Positions 6,890 through 13,777 of a DNA stretch of 14,033 nt are shown one piece after another. Origin of the DNA: UMGS946 sp048421225 (GTDB lineage: Bacteria; Bacillota; Clostridia; Christensenellales; CAG-138). The DNA lies in the NCBI GenBank assembly GCA_048421225.1, contig DBFNRV010000077.1, forward strand, positions 1-14,033, given 5' to 3'. The first letter of the stretch is position 1. Each line of letters begins with the position of its first letter. Below the pieces are notes generated by a model. It searched no databases. It saw only the letters and a program-made list of their open reading frames with translations, and was not told the DNA's origin. The position numbers were made by a program, and so were the translations under genes.

Positions 6890-7165
6890 CATACTATTAA
6901 AGGGAAAATAGCCCTTACGCTTGCGCTGGCGTTACTGATTATTGTATGTATTGATCCGCCTGCGTCGTCATTGGAACAATTTCATCCCATTTATGACGCG
7001 CAGTACCCTCCTACCGACATTGTGAATATAGAAAAAGGATACGGCTCTAAGGCTCAAAACAATAGGTACGGAGTTGCCCTGGATACGGGGTTGCGGCCTG
7101 TGGAACCATGGCCCGTCAGCTCAGGCGCACAATCTTTGAGTTTATCCAAAACAACTTACGTCTGA
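6890..7165 (+). pseudogene. ORF with secretion signal but no start codon (probable gene remnant)
   Basis: The frame is open from 6890 (after a TAG at 6887-6889) to the TGA at 7163-7165. Its start reads TIKGKIALTLALALLIIVCI then DPPASS, a near-perfect signal peptide with basic N-region, hydrophobic core and small-residue cleavage site. No ATG, GTG or TTG precedes the hydrophobic core; the first usable start, TTG at 6971, lies after it, and no ribosome site precedes either. About 60 residues follow the signal. The likely reading is a small exported protein that lost its start region, or a start at a rare codon such as ATT 6896 or ATA 6908. It sits between a good promoter and the surface-protein gene. 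Confidence 0.4.
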
Positions 7166-7218
7166 TATAGCGCGGATGTGTTGTGACGGTAAATTATAAT
7201 TATCAGGAGGTTATTCAA

Positions 7219-8028
7219 ATGAAAAGAAAACTTGCATTGATTCTGGCGCTGCTGCTTATCGCCTGCGCCGCGCTGCCCGCGTTGGCGGCTGGCCGGCAGG
7301 GCGGCTACAACCCGTCGGGTGCACACGGAGAGGGCCCGAAGGCTGACTTCACCGTAGAGGTACACGACCCCGCGCTGGAGATCAACGTTTGGGGCCAGCT
7401 TTGGTTCAACGCGGCGGACGCATACTATATTGCTAACCATGAACATAATATGTTCACCCTTAGCGTGGCAATACCAGAGGGCATAGACCTTAGCAGGTGC
7501 TATATCCAATCGGCCTATAACGGCTGGCTTCCGGTATTCTTCAGCGAGCTTGAATACGAAAACGGCTGTTATACCTATACGGGGCCTATCGACTCCATAA
7601 CTACGACGGATTATAATTTCACTGATATCCAGGTATATGTTGACCAGGAATATAATCCCGATGAGCATTGGCCGGACATGATAATCAACGTATACGCCAC
7701 TCCCGAAGACGTTGATTCCTTCTGCTCTGAGTTTGAAGGTGCGGGCTGGGAATACATAGACGAGCCGGATCCCTCGACTCCCACGCCGGAAGCCCCCACG
7801 CCCACGCCGGAGGCCCCCACGCCCACGCCAGTGGAACCCACTCCAACGCCCGAGCCAGGTGAGCCAACGCCATCTCCTAAGCCGGTAGAGCCAACCCCAA
7901 CCCCGGCGCCGGAGGATCCCGCTGATCCGCCAAAGGCGGGCGGCGTAAGCCTGATCGTGCTGGGAGCCGCGGCTATCGTGTCGGCGGCCGGAATGGCCGG
8001 CGCGGCTGTGCTGAAAAAACGCGGGTAA
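7219..8028 (+). CDS. Cell-surface protein with signal peptide, Pro-Thr linker and C-terminal membrane anchor
   Basis: 269 residues; ATG 7219 with AGGAGG at 7205-7210 (an upstream in-frame GTG at 7183 is ignored). Signal peptide at about 1-24, cleaved near ALAA. A folded region at about 40-182 is rich in Tyr and Trp, with VEVHDPALEINVWGQLWFNA near 46-65, the pattern NGWLPVFFSE near 101-110, and cysteines at 94, 117 and 169. A PTPTPE-type linker spans about 183-236, partly encoded by 21-bp tandem repeats. The tail is PPKAGG, a hydrophobic helix (about 243-264) and KKRG. This order matches wall-sorting signals, but the motif reads PPKAG instead of a sortase-type PxTG, so it may simply be membrane-anchored. 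I do not recognise the folded domain. A damaged inverted copy of residues 41-80 lies at 8165-8284. Confidence 0.82.
   Translation: MKRKLALILALLLIACAALPALAAGRQGGYNPSGAHGEGPKADFTVEVHDPALEINVWGQLWFNAADAYYIANHEHNMFTLSVAIPEGIDLSRCYIQSAYNGWLPVFFSELEYENGCYTYTGPIDSITTTDYNFTDIQVYVDQEYNPDEHWPDMIINVYATPEDVDSFCSEFEGAGWEYIDEPDPSTPTPEAPTPTPEAPTPTPVEPTPTPEPGEPTPSPKPVEPTPTPAPEDPADPPKAGGVSLIVLGAAAIVSAAGMAGAAVLKKRG
7780..7830 (+). repeat. 21-bp tandem repeat encoding PTPTPEA
   Basis: Two full units (7780-7800 and 7801-7821) differ at one base (GAA to GAG), followed by a partial third. They encode part of the Pro-Thr linker of the surface protein, where unit number can change by slippage without shifting frame. 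Confidence 0.75.
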
Positions 8029-8096
8029 ATGACGGGGCCGCCTGTTAAGGCCCCACAAGCTGAATAAACTTATATAGGGTTAAACCACGCCGTACA

Positions 8097-8129
8097 GGGC
8101 CGCCTAAACCGATTGGTTGGGCGGCCTTT
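8097..8129 (+). terminator. Hairpin after the surface-protein gene
   Basis: GGCCGCC with AACC pairs with GGTT and GGCGGCC around a GATT loop (8098-8126), followed by only TTTC. A second GC-rich hairpin (GGGGCC ... GGCCCC, 8034-8054) lies directly after the stop codon. Together they plausibly end transcription, though the U run is poor. Confidence 0.5.
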
Positions 8130-8164
8130 CCCACAAAGAAAGCTTTAGCGATCGGCCAAAACGC

Positions 8165-8284
8165 GGGTGAACATATTCTTGTTCACGGTTCGGGATATAG
8201 CATTCATCCGCCGCGTTGAACCAAAGCCGGCCCCAAACGTTAATCTCTAGCGCGGGGGCGTATACCTCTACGGCAAACACAGCC
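8165..8284 (-). pseudogene. Inverted, frameshifted fragment of the surface-protein gene
   Basis: The reverse complement of this stretch matches 7341-7459 of the upstream gene at roughly 85% by eye. It encodes VEVYAPALEINVWGRLWFNA where the gene has VEVHDPALEINVWGQLWFNA. Near the end an extra base (GAACAAGAAT against GAACATAAT) shifts the frame, and similarity stops just after the shared GTTCACCC. An ORF of 66 codons (8104-8304, minus) runs through it, starting at ATG 8304, but has no ribosome site. It is a remnant of a diverged paralogue or of an inverted partial duplication. Confidence 0.75.
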
Positions 8285-8321
8285 TTCGTATCCGCATCGT
8301 TCATTGTGAGGAGATAATATT

Positions 8322-8552
8322 ATGAACGAAAATAAAGAAGAAACGCGGGCTCGCATGCTTGACAGGCGCGCCAAGAAGGCTGTAACCGCGCTGATGGAGA
8401 TATGCTCGGATCAGGAGCAGAAGGCCTCCGACCGCATCGCGGCGGCCAAGCCGCTGCTTGAGCTGGGGCTGGGGCAATGGCGGGCTTCAGGCGGGCGCGA
8501 AAACGAGCTGAGAATATTGATCGAGGGGCTTGAAGACGGATTTTGCGAGTAA
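8322..8552 (+). CDS. Small helical phage-type protein, terminase-small-subunit-like
   Basis: 76 residues; GAGGAG at 8308-8313 precedes ATG 8322. The sequence is helical and charged: ARMLDRRAKKAVTALMEICS (10-29), then ASDRIAAAKPLLELGLG. The pattern of a repeated L..I...E helix, S-x-R-I/V-A-A-A-K-x-L-L-x-x-G-x-G is one I associate with small phage proteins encoded at the terminase end of packaging modules. It ends acidic (LIEGLEDGFCE). No DNA-binding motif is evident and no large terminase is present, so the role is tentative. Together with the portal gene 6.4 kb upstream it is a second phage-like piece without its usual neighbours. Confidence 0.6.
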   Translation: MNENKEETRARMLDRRAKKAVTALMEICSDQEQKASDRIAAAKPLLELGLGQWRASGGRENELRILIEGLEDGFCE

Positions 8553-8575
8553 ATAAACGCAAACAAGCAAACTGA

Positions 8576-8640
8576 ATAATACGAATTATGACCGCCGCGT
8601 GTTTTTTTTTGGAACCAATGGGCCGGCTTATTCGTATTAT
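8576..8640. repeat. 11-bp inverted repeat ATAATACGAAT / ATTCGTATTAT
   Basis: Perfect arms at 8576-8586 and 8630-8640, separated by 43 bp that include a nine-T run (8602-8610). The position just after the 8322-8552 stop suits a transcription end or a protein-binding pair of sites. It is not a classic terminator because the T run lies inside the loop. Confidence 0.5.
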
Positions 8641-8759
8641 GGGTATAACGTCCGCCGCATATGGGGCGGGCTGTACATAAAAACACGCGCGCCAACCCAA
8701 TCGTTTAAATGTAAACCCGCGGGAAACGGGCGCGTCAAGAAAAATAATGAGGTGAATTT

Positions 8760-9593
8760 ATGAAACGTCTTGTAAAGGTTCTTGTTGCCCTTTCACTTGC
8801 GGCTGCTCTGCTGGCATTCGCGGCATGTGCGCCGCACAAGGAACTCCCGCCCGTTCCCAGCTCCACCCCGCAGAATACGCAGGGCGGCGGCGCATCCCCC
8901 TCCCCTTCTGCCAATCCGAACGGGAACGCGGAATCGCCCAATCCTTCGCCAACGCCGGTAAAGCCGATCAACGGGCTAGACGAAGAGACTTCGGGCTATA
9001 TCTATGATATGGCGGACATCTTCAAGAGCATTATAGTCACCCTGGGCGGCGACGGCGGCTATGAAAAATACGATCCGGCCGACAAGGACTTTGTATGGGA
9101 CGCGGTTAAGGCCTACTTTGCGATGTTCGGCTCAAAGCATACCGCGATTACAGACCAGCGCACCTTTGTGGTTGACGACGACCTGGTGGAGGATATAGCC
9201 GAGTACATGTTCGACGACATTGACGACGACAGCCTGCCTAAGCCGGACGACGCCGAACTTAAAAATGGCGTTCACTACGACCGTGCTACTGAAAAATATA
9301 CCTTCAGAGCCTTGAGCCTGAACGACGCGAAGCTTACCTTTATCAAGGCGGAAACAGGGGATAACGGCGTTATCAGCCTTACCATAGAGGGTACCGTTAT
9401 GTCGATGTCAACGTCGACCGGCACGGCGGCCGACATCAAGAAGACGAGCTATACCTTTAAGTTAAAGCCTGAGGATATGGACGACGACGGCGACCTGTTC
9501 CGTTACGAGGTGATCGACGTTAGTAAGGCCGATACCGCCGGTGGTCAGACGTCTGCCCCGGGCACGAACGATTCAAACAAAACTAACGGCTGA
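8760..9593 (+). CDS. Acidic lipoprotein of unknown function
   Basis: 277 residues; GAGGTG stands 6 bases before ATG 8760. Signal peptide MKRLVKVLVALSLAAALLAF then A-A-C, so C23 is the likely lipidated residue (Phe at -3 is less usual). A low-complexity Pro/Ser/Asn/Gly linker (about 28-70) separates it from the membrane. The folded part (about 72-258) is Asp-rich, with VVDDDLVEDIAEYMFDDIDD near 140-160 and repeated Asp pairs that could bind calcium, though no EF-hand is evident. The C-terminus is again low complexity. No family recognised. It should be displayed on the cell surface. No clear promoter in the 200 bp before it; hairpins follow at 9613-9686. Confidence 0.8.
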   Translation: MKRLVKVLVALSLAAALLAFAACAPHKELPPVPSSTPQNTQGGGASPSPSANPNGNAESPNPSPTPVKPINGLDEETSGYIYDMADIFKSIIVTLGGDGGYEKYDPADKDFVWDAVKAYFAMFGSKHTAITDQRTFVVDDDLVEDIAEYMFDDIDDDSLPKPDDAELKNGVHYDRATEKYTFRALSLNDAKLTFIKAETGDNGVISLTIEGTVMSMSTSTGTAADIKKTSYTFKLKPEDMDDDGDLFRYEVIDVSKADTAGGQTSAPGTNDSNKTNG

Positions 9594-9612
9594 TAGCGCT
9601 TGAGTCAGACCG

Positions 9613-9642
9613 GCCGGCGGAGTTTAAGCGTCCGCCGCCGGC
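9613..9642 (+). terminator. GC-rich hairpin after the acidic lipoprotein gene
   Basis: GGCGGA pairs with TCCGCC (9616-9621 with 9631-9636), with imperfect extension on both sides. It lies 20 bases past the stop and is followed by TTATATAT, not a U run, so termination is likely but not certain. Confidence 0.45.
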
Positions 9643-9654
9643 TTATATATAGAT

Positions 9655-9686
9655 GCGGGGGCCGGAGCGGGATTGCCGGTCCCCGC
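9655..9686 (+). terminator. Second GC-rich hairpin
   Basis: GCGGGGGCCGG pairs with CCGGTCCCCGC (one G-T wobble, 10-base loop). It is a very stable stem without a T run on either side. It may back up the preceding hairpin. Confidence 0.45.
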
Positions 9687-9689
9687 GCT

Positions 9690-9939
9690 AAAAGGCAATA
9701 ACGTTAAGCTGGGATAGAAAACATCGCCAAAGGGCTGTTTCGGGCATCCATTTTATCATAGCCGGCCAAAACGCCGCTTAGTAACGCATCCCTCCTCTTT
9801 TTTCGCATCTGCCGCGATACACTCTTTTTCGGGCCTCTGGGTCTTAAGCGCGTGCGGATTTGCCGCACGGCGCGGCGCTGAGCAAAAGCCTTAGCGCCTG
9901 TGGCGAAGCATCGCAACAATAAAAATACTGTACGGCGGC
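9690..9939. other. No convincing gene
   Basis: Only a 71-codon minus ORF (9704-9919), very rich in Arg and Lys and without a ribosome site, covers this stretch. Its other minus frames look equally protein-like over short distances, so I do not call a gene. Confidence 0.4.
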
Positions 9940-10021
9940 ATTTGCCGTTTGTGCTTCTACTTGGTTATTAACAGCCCTATACTTGCTCCCGCATGATCCT
10001 AAAGCGCTTCAAACGGCAAAT
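9940..10021. repeat. 12-bp perfect inverted repeat flanking a promoter-like sequence
   Basis: ATTTGCCGTTTG (9940-9951) and CAAACGGCAAAT (10010-10021) are exact reverse complements separated by 58 bp. The enclosed segment holds TTCTAC (9955-9960), a 17-bp spacer and TATACT (9978-9983), reading toward the gene at 10072. This could be a pair of regulator sites around a promoter, or a very small invertible promoter. Confidence 0.6.
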
Positions 10022-10071
10022 AGTTGGCGCATTAATTCACTTCGTATGAGAATACGGCTGAAAAGGAATAT

Positions 10072-10362
10072 ATGGGGGTGATCACGGTGAAGGGACAACG
10101 CATGGGCCATAGTTCGGCGGCAGCCATTATAAGCGTGGTGCTTGGAGCGGCGGCCATTGGCCTTGGGATCTTTTTAAGCTTGCCGCCGTTTGCCATGCAG
10201 CGCTGGGGAATGATTGCAGGCGCGGCGGGCGTGGCGGCGGGCGCATGGGCCAAGAAGGGCGGCGCTTCATACGCGTACTGTGGAATATGGGTTTCGCTTG
10301 GAGGCATAATAATTTCTGTAATAATGATGGTTATCGCCTCAACACAGCTTTCCTCTTTTTAG
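10072..10362 (+). CDS. Small integral membrane protein
   Basis: 96 residues; AAAAGGA lies about 5 bases before ATG 10072. GTG 10087, behind GGGGGTGA, is an alternative giving 91 residues. Three hydrophobic stretches, at about 15-37, 45-60 and 70-91, alternate with short loops containing QRWG and KKGG. It resembles the DUF4190-type small membrane proteins of Bacillota in size and in the SAAAIISVVLGAAAIGLGI opening, but I cannot name a family with confidence. It is convergent with murC, the two stops being 23 bp apart, and has its own promoter-like sequence within the inverted repeat at 9940-10021. Confidence 0.65.
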   Translation: MGVITVKGQRMGHSSAAAIISVVLGAAAIGLGIFLSLPPFAMQRWGMIAGAAGVAAGAWAKKGGASYAYCGIWVSLGGIIISVIMMVIASTQLSSF

Positions 10363-10385
10363 TCCTCCCACCTACGGCGCCAACG

Positions 10386-11768
10386 CTAAAGCAGTTTTTT
10401 TGTCTGCTCATACACGTCGCCGCTGCCCATGGTGAGAACGATGTCGCCAGGGCCGGCATTTTCAGCCAGATAATCGCGTATTTTCTCAAATGTAGGGATA
10501 TATACCGCGTCAATGCCGCTTTTGACTATTGCGTTTACGATATCGCGCGCATGCACGCTGCCGGTATCCCTTTCGCGTCCTGGATAGATATCCGGCACTA
10601 TTGCCATTGCGGCTCCCCTAAGGCAGCTCATGTCGCCTGTAAACAGCGTTTTCGCGCGTGTAAAGCTGTTACACTGGAGCACGCAGAACAGCTTTTTATG
10701 CGGGTAGCGCACAGCCGCGCTTACCACGGCCCGTATCTCGGACGGATGGTGCGCGTAATCGTGAAACACCTTTACGCCGCCGCTTTCGCCCATCAGCTCG
10801 AACCTGCGCCGTGTAAGCGTATACTCGTTAAGCGCGCAGGCCGCCGCGTTAAACGGCACGCCGAGCGTAAGCGCCACGGACAGCGCCGCGACGGCGTTCA
10901 TCATATTATGCTCGCCCGGCACGCCAAGGGAAACGCGGCCGATGTTTTCGCCGTAGCAGACCAGATCAAACGACGGGTTGCCCATGCTGTCAAACGATAT
11001 GTCGGAAGGCATGTAGTCGGCGTCCGCGACGCCGTAGGTGATGGACCTCCCCTTCCCGTAGCCGTCTAAAATGCCCTTTACCCGCGCGTCGTCATTGCAG
11101 CCGATCAGCACGCCGCCTTCTGGAAGAAGGGCTACAAACCTGCCAAACGCTTCGGTTATATGCTCTATATCATGATAATAATCCAGATGGTCGTCGTCTA
11201 TGTTGCTTATAAGCTCAATGGTGGGATGAAGCGCCAGAAAGCTCTCCACGTATTCGCACGCTTCCGTTATGAACATGCCGCCCCCGCCGATGCGCACGCC
11301 GCCGTTTAGAAAATCGACAAAGCCGCCGATATGTATCGTGGCGTCCATCGGGTGCGCGCCGTCTTCGCCGCTGTCGCAGCGGCACGCTATAAGCGCGAGC
11401 ATGGACGTAATCGTCGTCTTCCCATGACAGCCGGCAATGGCTACAACCTGATCAAAGCCTTCGGATATCATGCCAAGCGCCGCCGCGCGCTCCACCTCGG
11501 GAATGTTACGCGCCCTCGCGGCCGCCCGCTCAGGGTTGTCGGGCTTGATTGCCGCCGAATAGATGAGAAGATCGGCGCCGCCCAGGTTTTCAGCGTCGTG
11601 ACCTATAAAAACGGGAATGCCCAGCTGCTCAAGGCGGCGGGTAAACTGCGAACTCGTGGTGTCCGAACCCTGAACGCTGAAACCGCGCGAGCGCAGTATC
11701 TGGGCCAGCCCGTTCATGGAACAGCCTCCGATTCCTACCAGATGTATAAGCTTATGCCCCTCAAGCAT
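10386..11768 (-). CDS. murC: UDP-N-acetylmuramate--L-alanine ligase
   Basis: 460 residues, the normal length for MurC, which joins L-alanine to UDP-MurNAc using ATP in the cytoplasm, the first step of the peptidoglycan stem peptide. Start ATG 11768 is chosen because GGAGGT stands 7 bases upstream; a GTG eight codons earlier would overlap that site. Domain 1: Rossmann motif HLVGIGGCSMNG (about 9-20). Domain 2: P-loop GCHGKTT (113-119), EACEYVESFL (169-178) and NIDDDHLDYY (189-198). Domain 3: PGEHNMMNAVAA (about 284-295), RRRFELMGE and HDYAHHPSE (336-344). The usual GTHGKTT and EADESD segments read GCHGKTT and EACEY here, a variant I associate with Clostridia and consistent with an active enzyme. 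Transcribed from its own promoter downstream of the peptidase gene. Confidence 0.97.
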   Translation of the reverse strand: MLEGHKLIHLVGIGGCSMNGLAQILRSRGFSVQGSDTTSSQFTRRLEQLGIPVFIGHDAENLGGADLLIYSAAIKPDNPERAAARARNIPEVERAAALGMISEGFDQVVAIAGCHGKTTITSMLALIACRCDSGEDGAHPMDATIHIGGFVDFLNGGVRIGGGGMFITEACEYVESFLALHPTIELISNIDDDHLDYYHDIEHITEAFGRFVALLPEGGVLIGCNDDARVKGILDGYGKGRSITYGVADADYMPSDISFDSMGNPSFDLVCYGENIGRVSLGVPGEHNMMNAVAALSVALTLGVPFNAAACALNEYTLTRRRFELMGESGGVKVFHDYAHHPSEIRAVVSAAVRYPHKKLFCVLQCNSFTRAKTLFTGDMSCLRGAAMAIVPDIYPGRERDTGSVHARDIVNAIVKSGIDAVYIPTFEKIRDYLAENAGPGDIVLTMGSGDVYEQTKKLL

Positions 11769-11812
11769 GTCCGGCACCTCCAAAATCTTCACTATGCATC
11801 ACGTAATAACAT

Positions 11813-11841
11813 ATTATACACATAATGGCAATTATGCGCAA
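11813..11841 (-). promoter_or_regulatory. murC promoter
   Basis: On the minus strand TTGCGC (11841-11836), 17-bp spacer, TATAAT (11818-11813). The start would fall near 11806, giving a leader of about 38 bases to ATG 11768. The -35 is identical to that of the Panacea promoter. Confidence 0.75.
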
Positions 11842-11862
11842 ACGGGCGCGCTATCATACGCG

Positions 11863-13326
11863 CTATTCGCCAAGCGCCCCGTCAAAAGCGCTGAGCAGGT
11901 CGTTTCCCGAAGCGGTTTTCATATAAAACGCCGAATAATAGCCCCTGAGTATTTCTAAAAACCTTTCCTCGCCCAGCGCCTTGTACGCCGAATAAAACAT
12001 GTCCGCGCCGCGCGCATATACGGCCGAAAAATAGGAATTGCCCTCCTCAAAGGCGCTGAGAGGGGACATGGCCGGCCCAGCGCCGGCAAGATAGGGGACA
12101 ATCCCCGCGTTATAGGCCTCCTCCATGGCCGCCCGACCGTATTCATTCTTATACCATAGATAAGATGAAAACTGGGTGAGCGCTTCGTCTACCCACGGCT
12201 CGCCGTACTGGTCGCTGCCTACGGCGGCATACCACCACTGGTGCGCGGCTTCGTGCGCAATAATCAAACCGCCGCCTATGCCGTCGGCCGCCTTGAACAT
12301 GTCTTGGGATATCATGATGAGGCCAGGGTATTCCATGCCGCCGCTTACGCCGCATTCCGCCACGCACAGGCGCGTATACGGATACTTTCCAAACGCCGAG
12401 GCATAGTACTCAACCGCGCTCGCGGCGGTATCCGCGGCATACTGCGCGTTTTCAGCTCCGGTATACGAATACGCCTCCACCGCTACGTTGCCCGCCGACG
12501 CGGTGGCGACGTGCGCGTCCTTTATGAGCACCGCCGCAAAGTCGCGTGCGTCGGGCGCGTGAAACAGGTATTTTATCCTGCCGCCCTCCTCGGATTTTGA
12601 GGTTTGCGATCCGGTGCAGGCGGCGGTGTAGCCGCTGTCAACGGTGAGCGCTACCTCATAGTCGGCAATTTCGCTGTAAAATGGGTCGCCGAAGCTGACA
12701 TATGGGTCCAGCCGCCACCCGCCATCCTCGTATATCGCGGCAATCGGCAAAAAATTGCCTAGAGCAACGGCGCCGCCGGTCCCAGCGCCGAACCTGTCGT
12801 TTAGCGCCGGCATGGTTATCTGAAATTCAATGTATATAACCGCACGTTCGCCAGGGGCCAGCTCAGGCGCAAACGGGACCATAAGCACGGTCCCGCCGCC
12901 GGACAGCTCATAATAGCTTTCCATGCCGTTTACGGCCGCGGCTTCCACGCTCATGCAGCCTTCGCTTACCGCGTTTGGATACAGGCGCAGGTACAGCGCG
13001 TACAGGCTGTCAGTGGAGACGTTAGCATAGGTCAGGTTAAGCCCTCCTGAAAGCGTGCGCGTGCCCGCGTCGTAATCTACAGCGGCTTCGTACAGGCTCC
13101 GCGCCCCTTCGGGCGCTTCGCCGTCCGCATCCGGCGTGGGCGTAGCTTTGGGGCTTGAAAGGGGCGGGGGAGTTTCACCGTCCACGCCTGGCGACGACGC
13201 TGAAAACGGCCTGAATATAAAGAGCAGCACAGCCGCGCACACCAGAAGCGCTCCGGCTGCTATTGCGGCTGTCATGACGGCGCGCCTTTTTTTCCGTATA
13301 CCGCGTATGCGGTATTTGTTTTTCAT
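11863..13326 (-). CDS. Membrane-anchored M1-family zinc metallopeptidase
   Basis: 487 residues; GGAGGT lies about 8 bases before ATG 13326. A basic N-terminus (MKNKYRIRGIRKKRR) and one hydrophobic helix (about 18-38) place it as an outward-facing membrane protein, followed by a Pro/Ser/Thr linker to about 75. The M1 signature is clear: GGMEYPG (329-335), corresponding to the GxMEN substrate motif; HEAAH (358-362) as the zinc-binding HExxH; E381 19 residues later as the third ligand; and the YARG segment with Y437 as the probable catalytic tyrosine. The family removes N-terminal residues from peptides. The protein is shorter than classic aminopeptidase N because the C-terminal helical domain is absent. 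It may trim extracellular peptides; nothing shows a link with murC beyond adjacency and orientation. Confidence 0.92.
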   Translation of the reverse strand: MKNKYRIRGIRKKRRAVMTAAIAAGALLVCAAVLLFIFRPFSASSPGVDGETPPPLSSPKATPTPDADGEAPEGARSLYEAAVDYDAGTRTLSGGLNLTYANVSTDSLYALYLRLYPNAVSEGCMSVEAAAVNGMESYYELSGGGTVLMVPFAPELAPGERAVIYIEFQITMPALNDRFGAGTGGAVALGNFLPIAAIYEDGGWRLDPYVSFGDPFYSEIADYEVALTVDSGYTAACTGSQTSKSEEGGRIKYLFHAPDARDFAAVLIKDAHVATASAGNVAVEAYSYTGAENAQYAADTAASAVEYYASAFGKYPYTRLCVAECGVSGGMEYPGLIMISQDMFKAADGIGGGLIIAHEAAHQWWYAAVGSDQYGEPWVDEALTQFSSYLWYKNEYGRAAMEEAYNAGIVPYLAGAGPAMSPLSAFEEGNSYFSAVYARGADMFYSAYKALGEERFLEILRGYYSAFYMKTASGNDLLSAFDGALGE

Positions 13327-13418
13327 ACAGCTGAACCTCCGCTTCAGGAAATGGCTTTATCAATACTTATGCCCGCGGCTGCGTTTTAGCGTACACGTTA
13401 CGTAAATGCGCTATATCA

Positions 13419-13447
13419 ATTCTGCACTTAAGGCCGCCTTTTGTCAA
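13419..13447 (-). promoter_or_regulatory. Promoter of the M1 peptidase gene
   Basis: On the minus strand TTGACA (13447-13442), 17-bp spacer, CAGAAT (13424-13419). It lies about 24 bp from the inner end of the right hairpin repeat, so a flip of the enclosed segment would leave it intact. Confidence 0.6.
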
Positions 13448-13470
13448 CGTTTGTATGGCAAACTGATGAA

Positions 13471-13728
13471 AGGTGTAATTTTGGCCGCGCATGTCGCCCA
13501 AAATTACGAATTTGATTTTGCCTCCGGCGGCTTAGAACCTATTACCGCCATAGGCGGTTCAAAAAACGGATAGCTCCGTTTTTTGAGCTTTTCCGCACGC
13601 GTTCGCTCACCGCTCACGCGTCCGCAAGGTGTAATTTTGGCCGCGCATGTCGCCCAAAATTACGAATTTGATTGCCTCCGGCGGCTTAGAACCTTTTTTG
13701 CAAAAAAGGTTCTAAGAACTCCAAAAAA
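13471..13728. repeat. Right hairpin-mosaic repeat, inverted copy of 1-260
   Basis: Reverse complement of the left mosaic, with small differences: the CAAAAAACGGA palindrome has centre TAGC (13560-13585) instead of the left centre, and the first inner unit has two extra T residues. It carries two copies of the CCAAAATTAC-stem unit (from 13471 and from 13627, again 156 bp apart), the ACCGCC-ATA-GGCGGT hairpin (13544-13558) and the perfect 32-bp palindrome (13685-13716). No gene. Confidence 0.9.
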
Positions 13729-13777
13729 TGCAAGGAATTAAAAAAGTTTTGAAATATCACCCCAAAAAATACAATTT

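Noticed and set aside
7156..8058. 300-codon minus ORF opposite the surface protein
   Set aside because: Extreme Arg/Gly/Trp content produced by the complement of the Pro-Thr linker; the plus strand has the ribosome site and signal peptide.
9704..9919. 71-codon basic minus ORF
   Set aside because: No ribosome site, no recognisable motif, and the other minus frames look equally plausible.
10245..11069. 274-codon plus ORF opposite murC
   Set aside because: Antisense to an unmistakable MurC; His/Arg/Cys-rich shadow.
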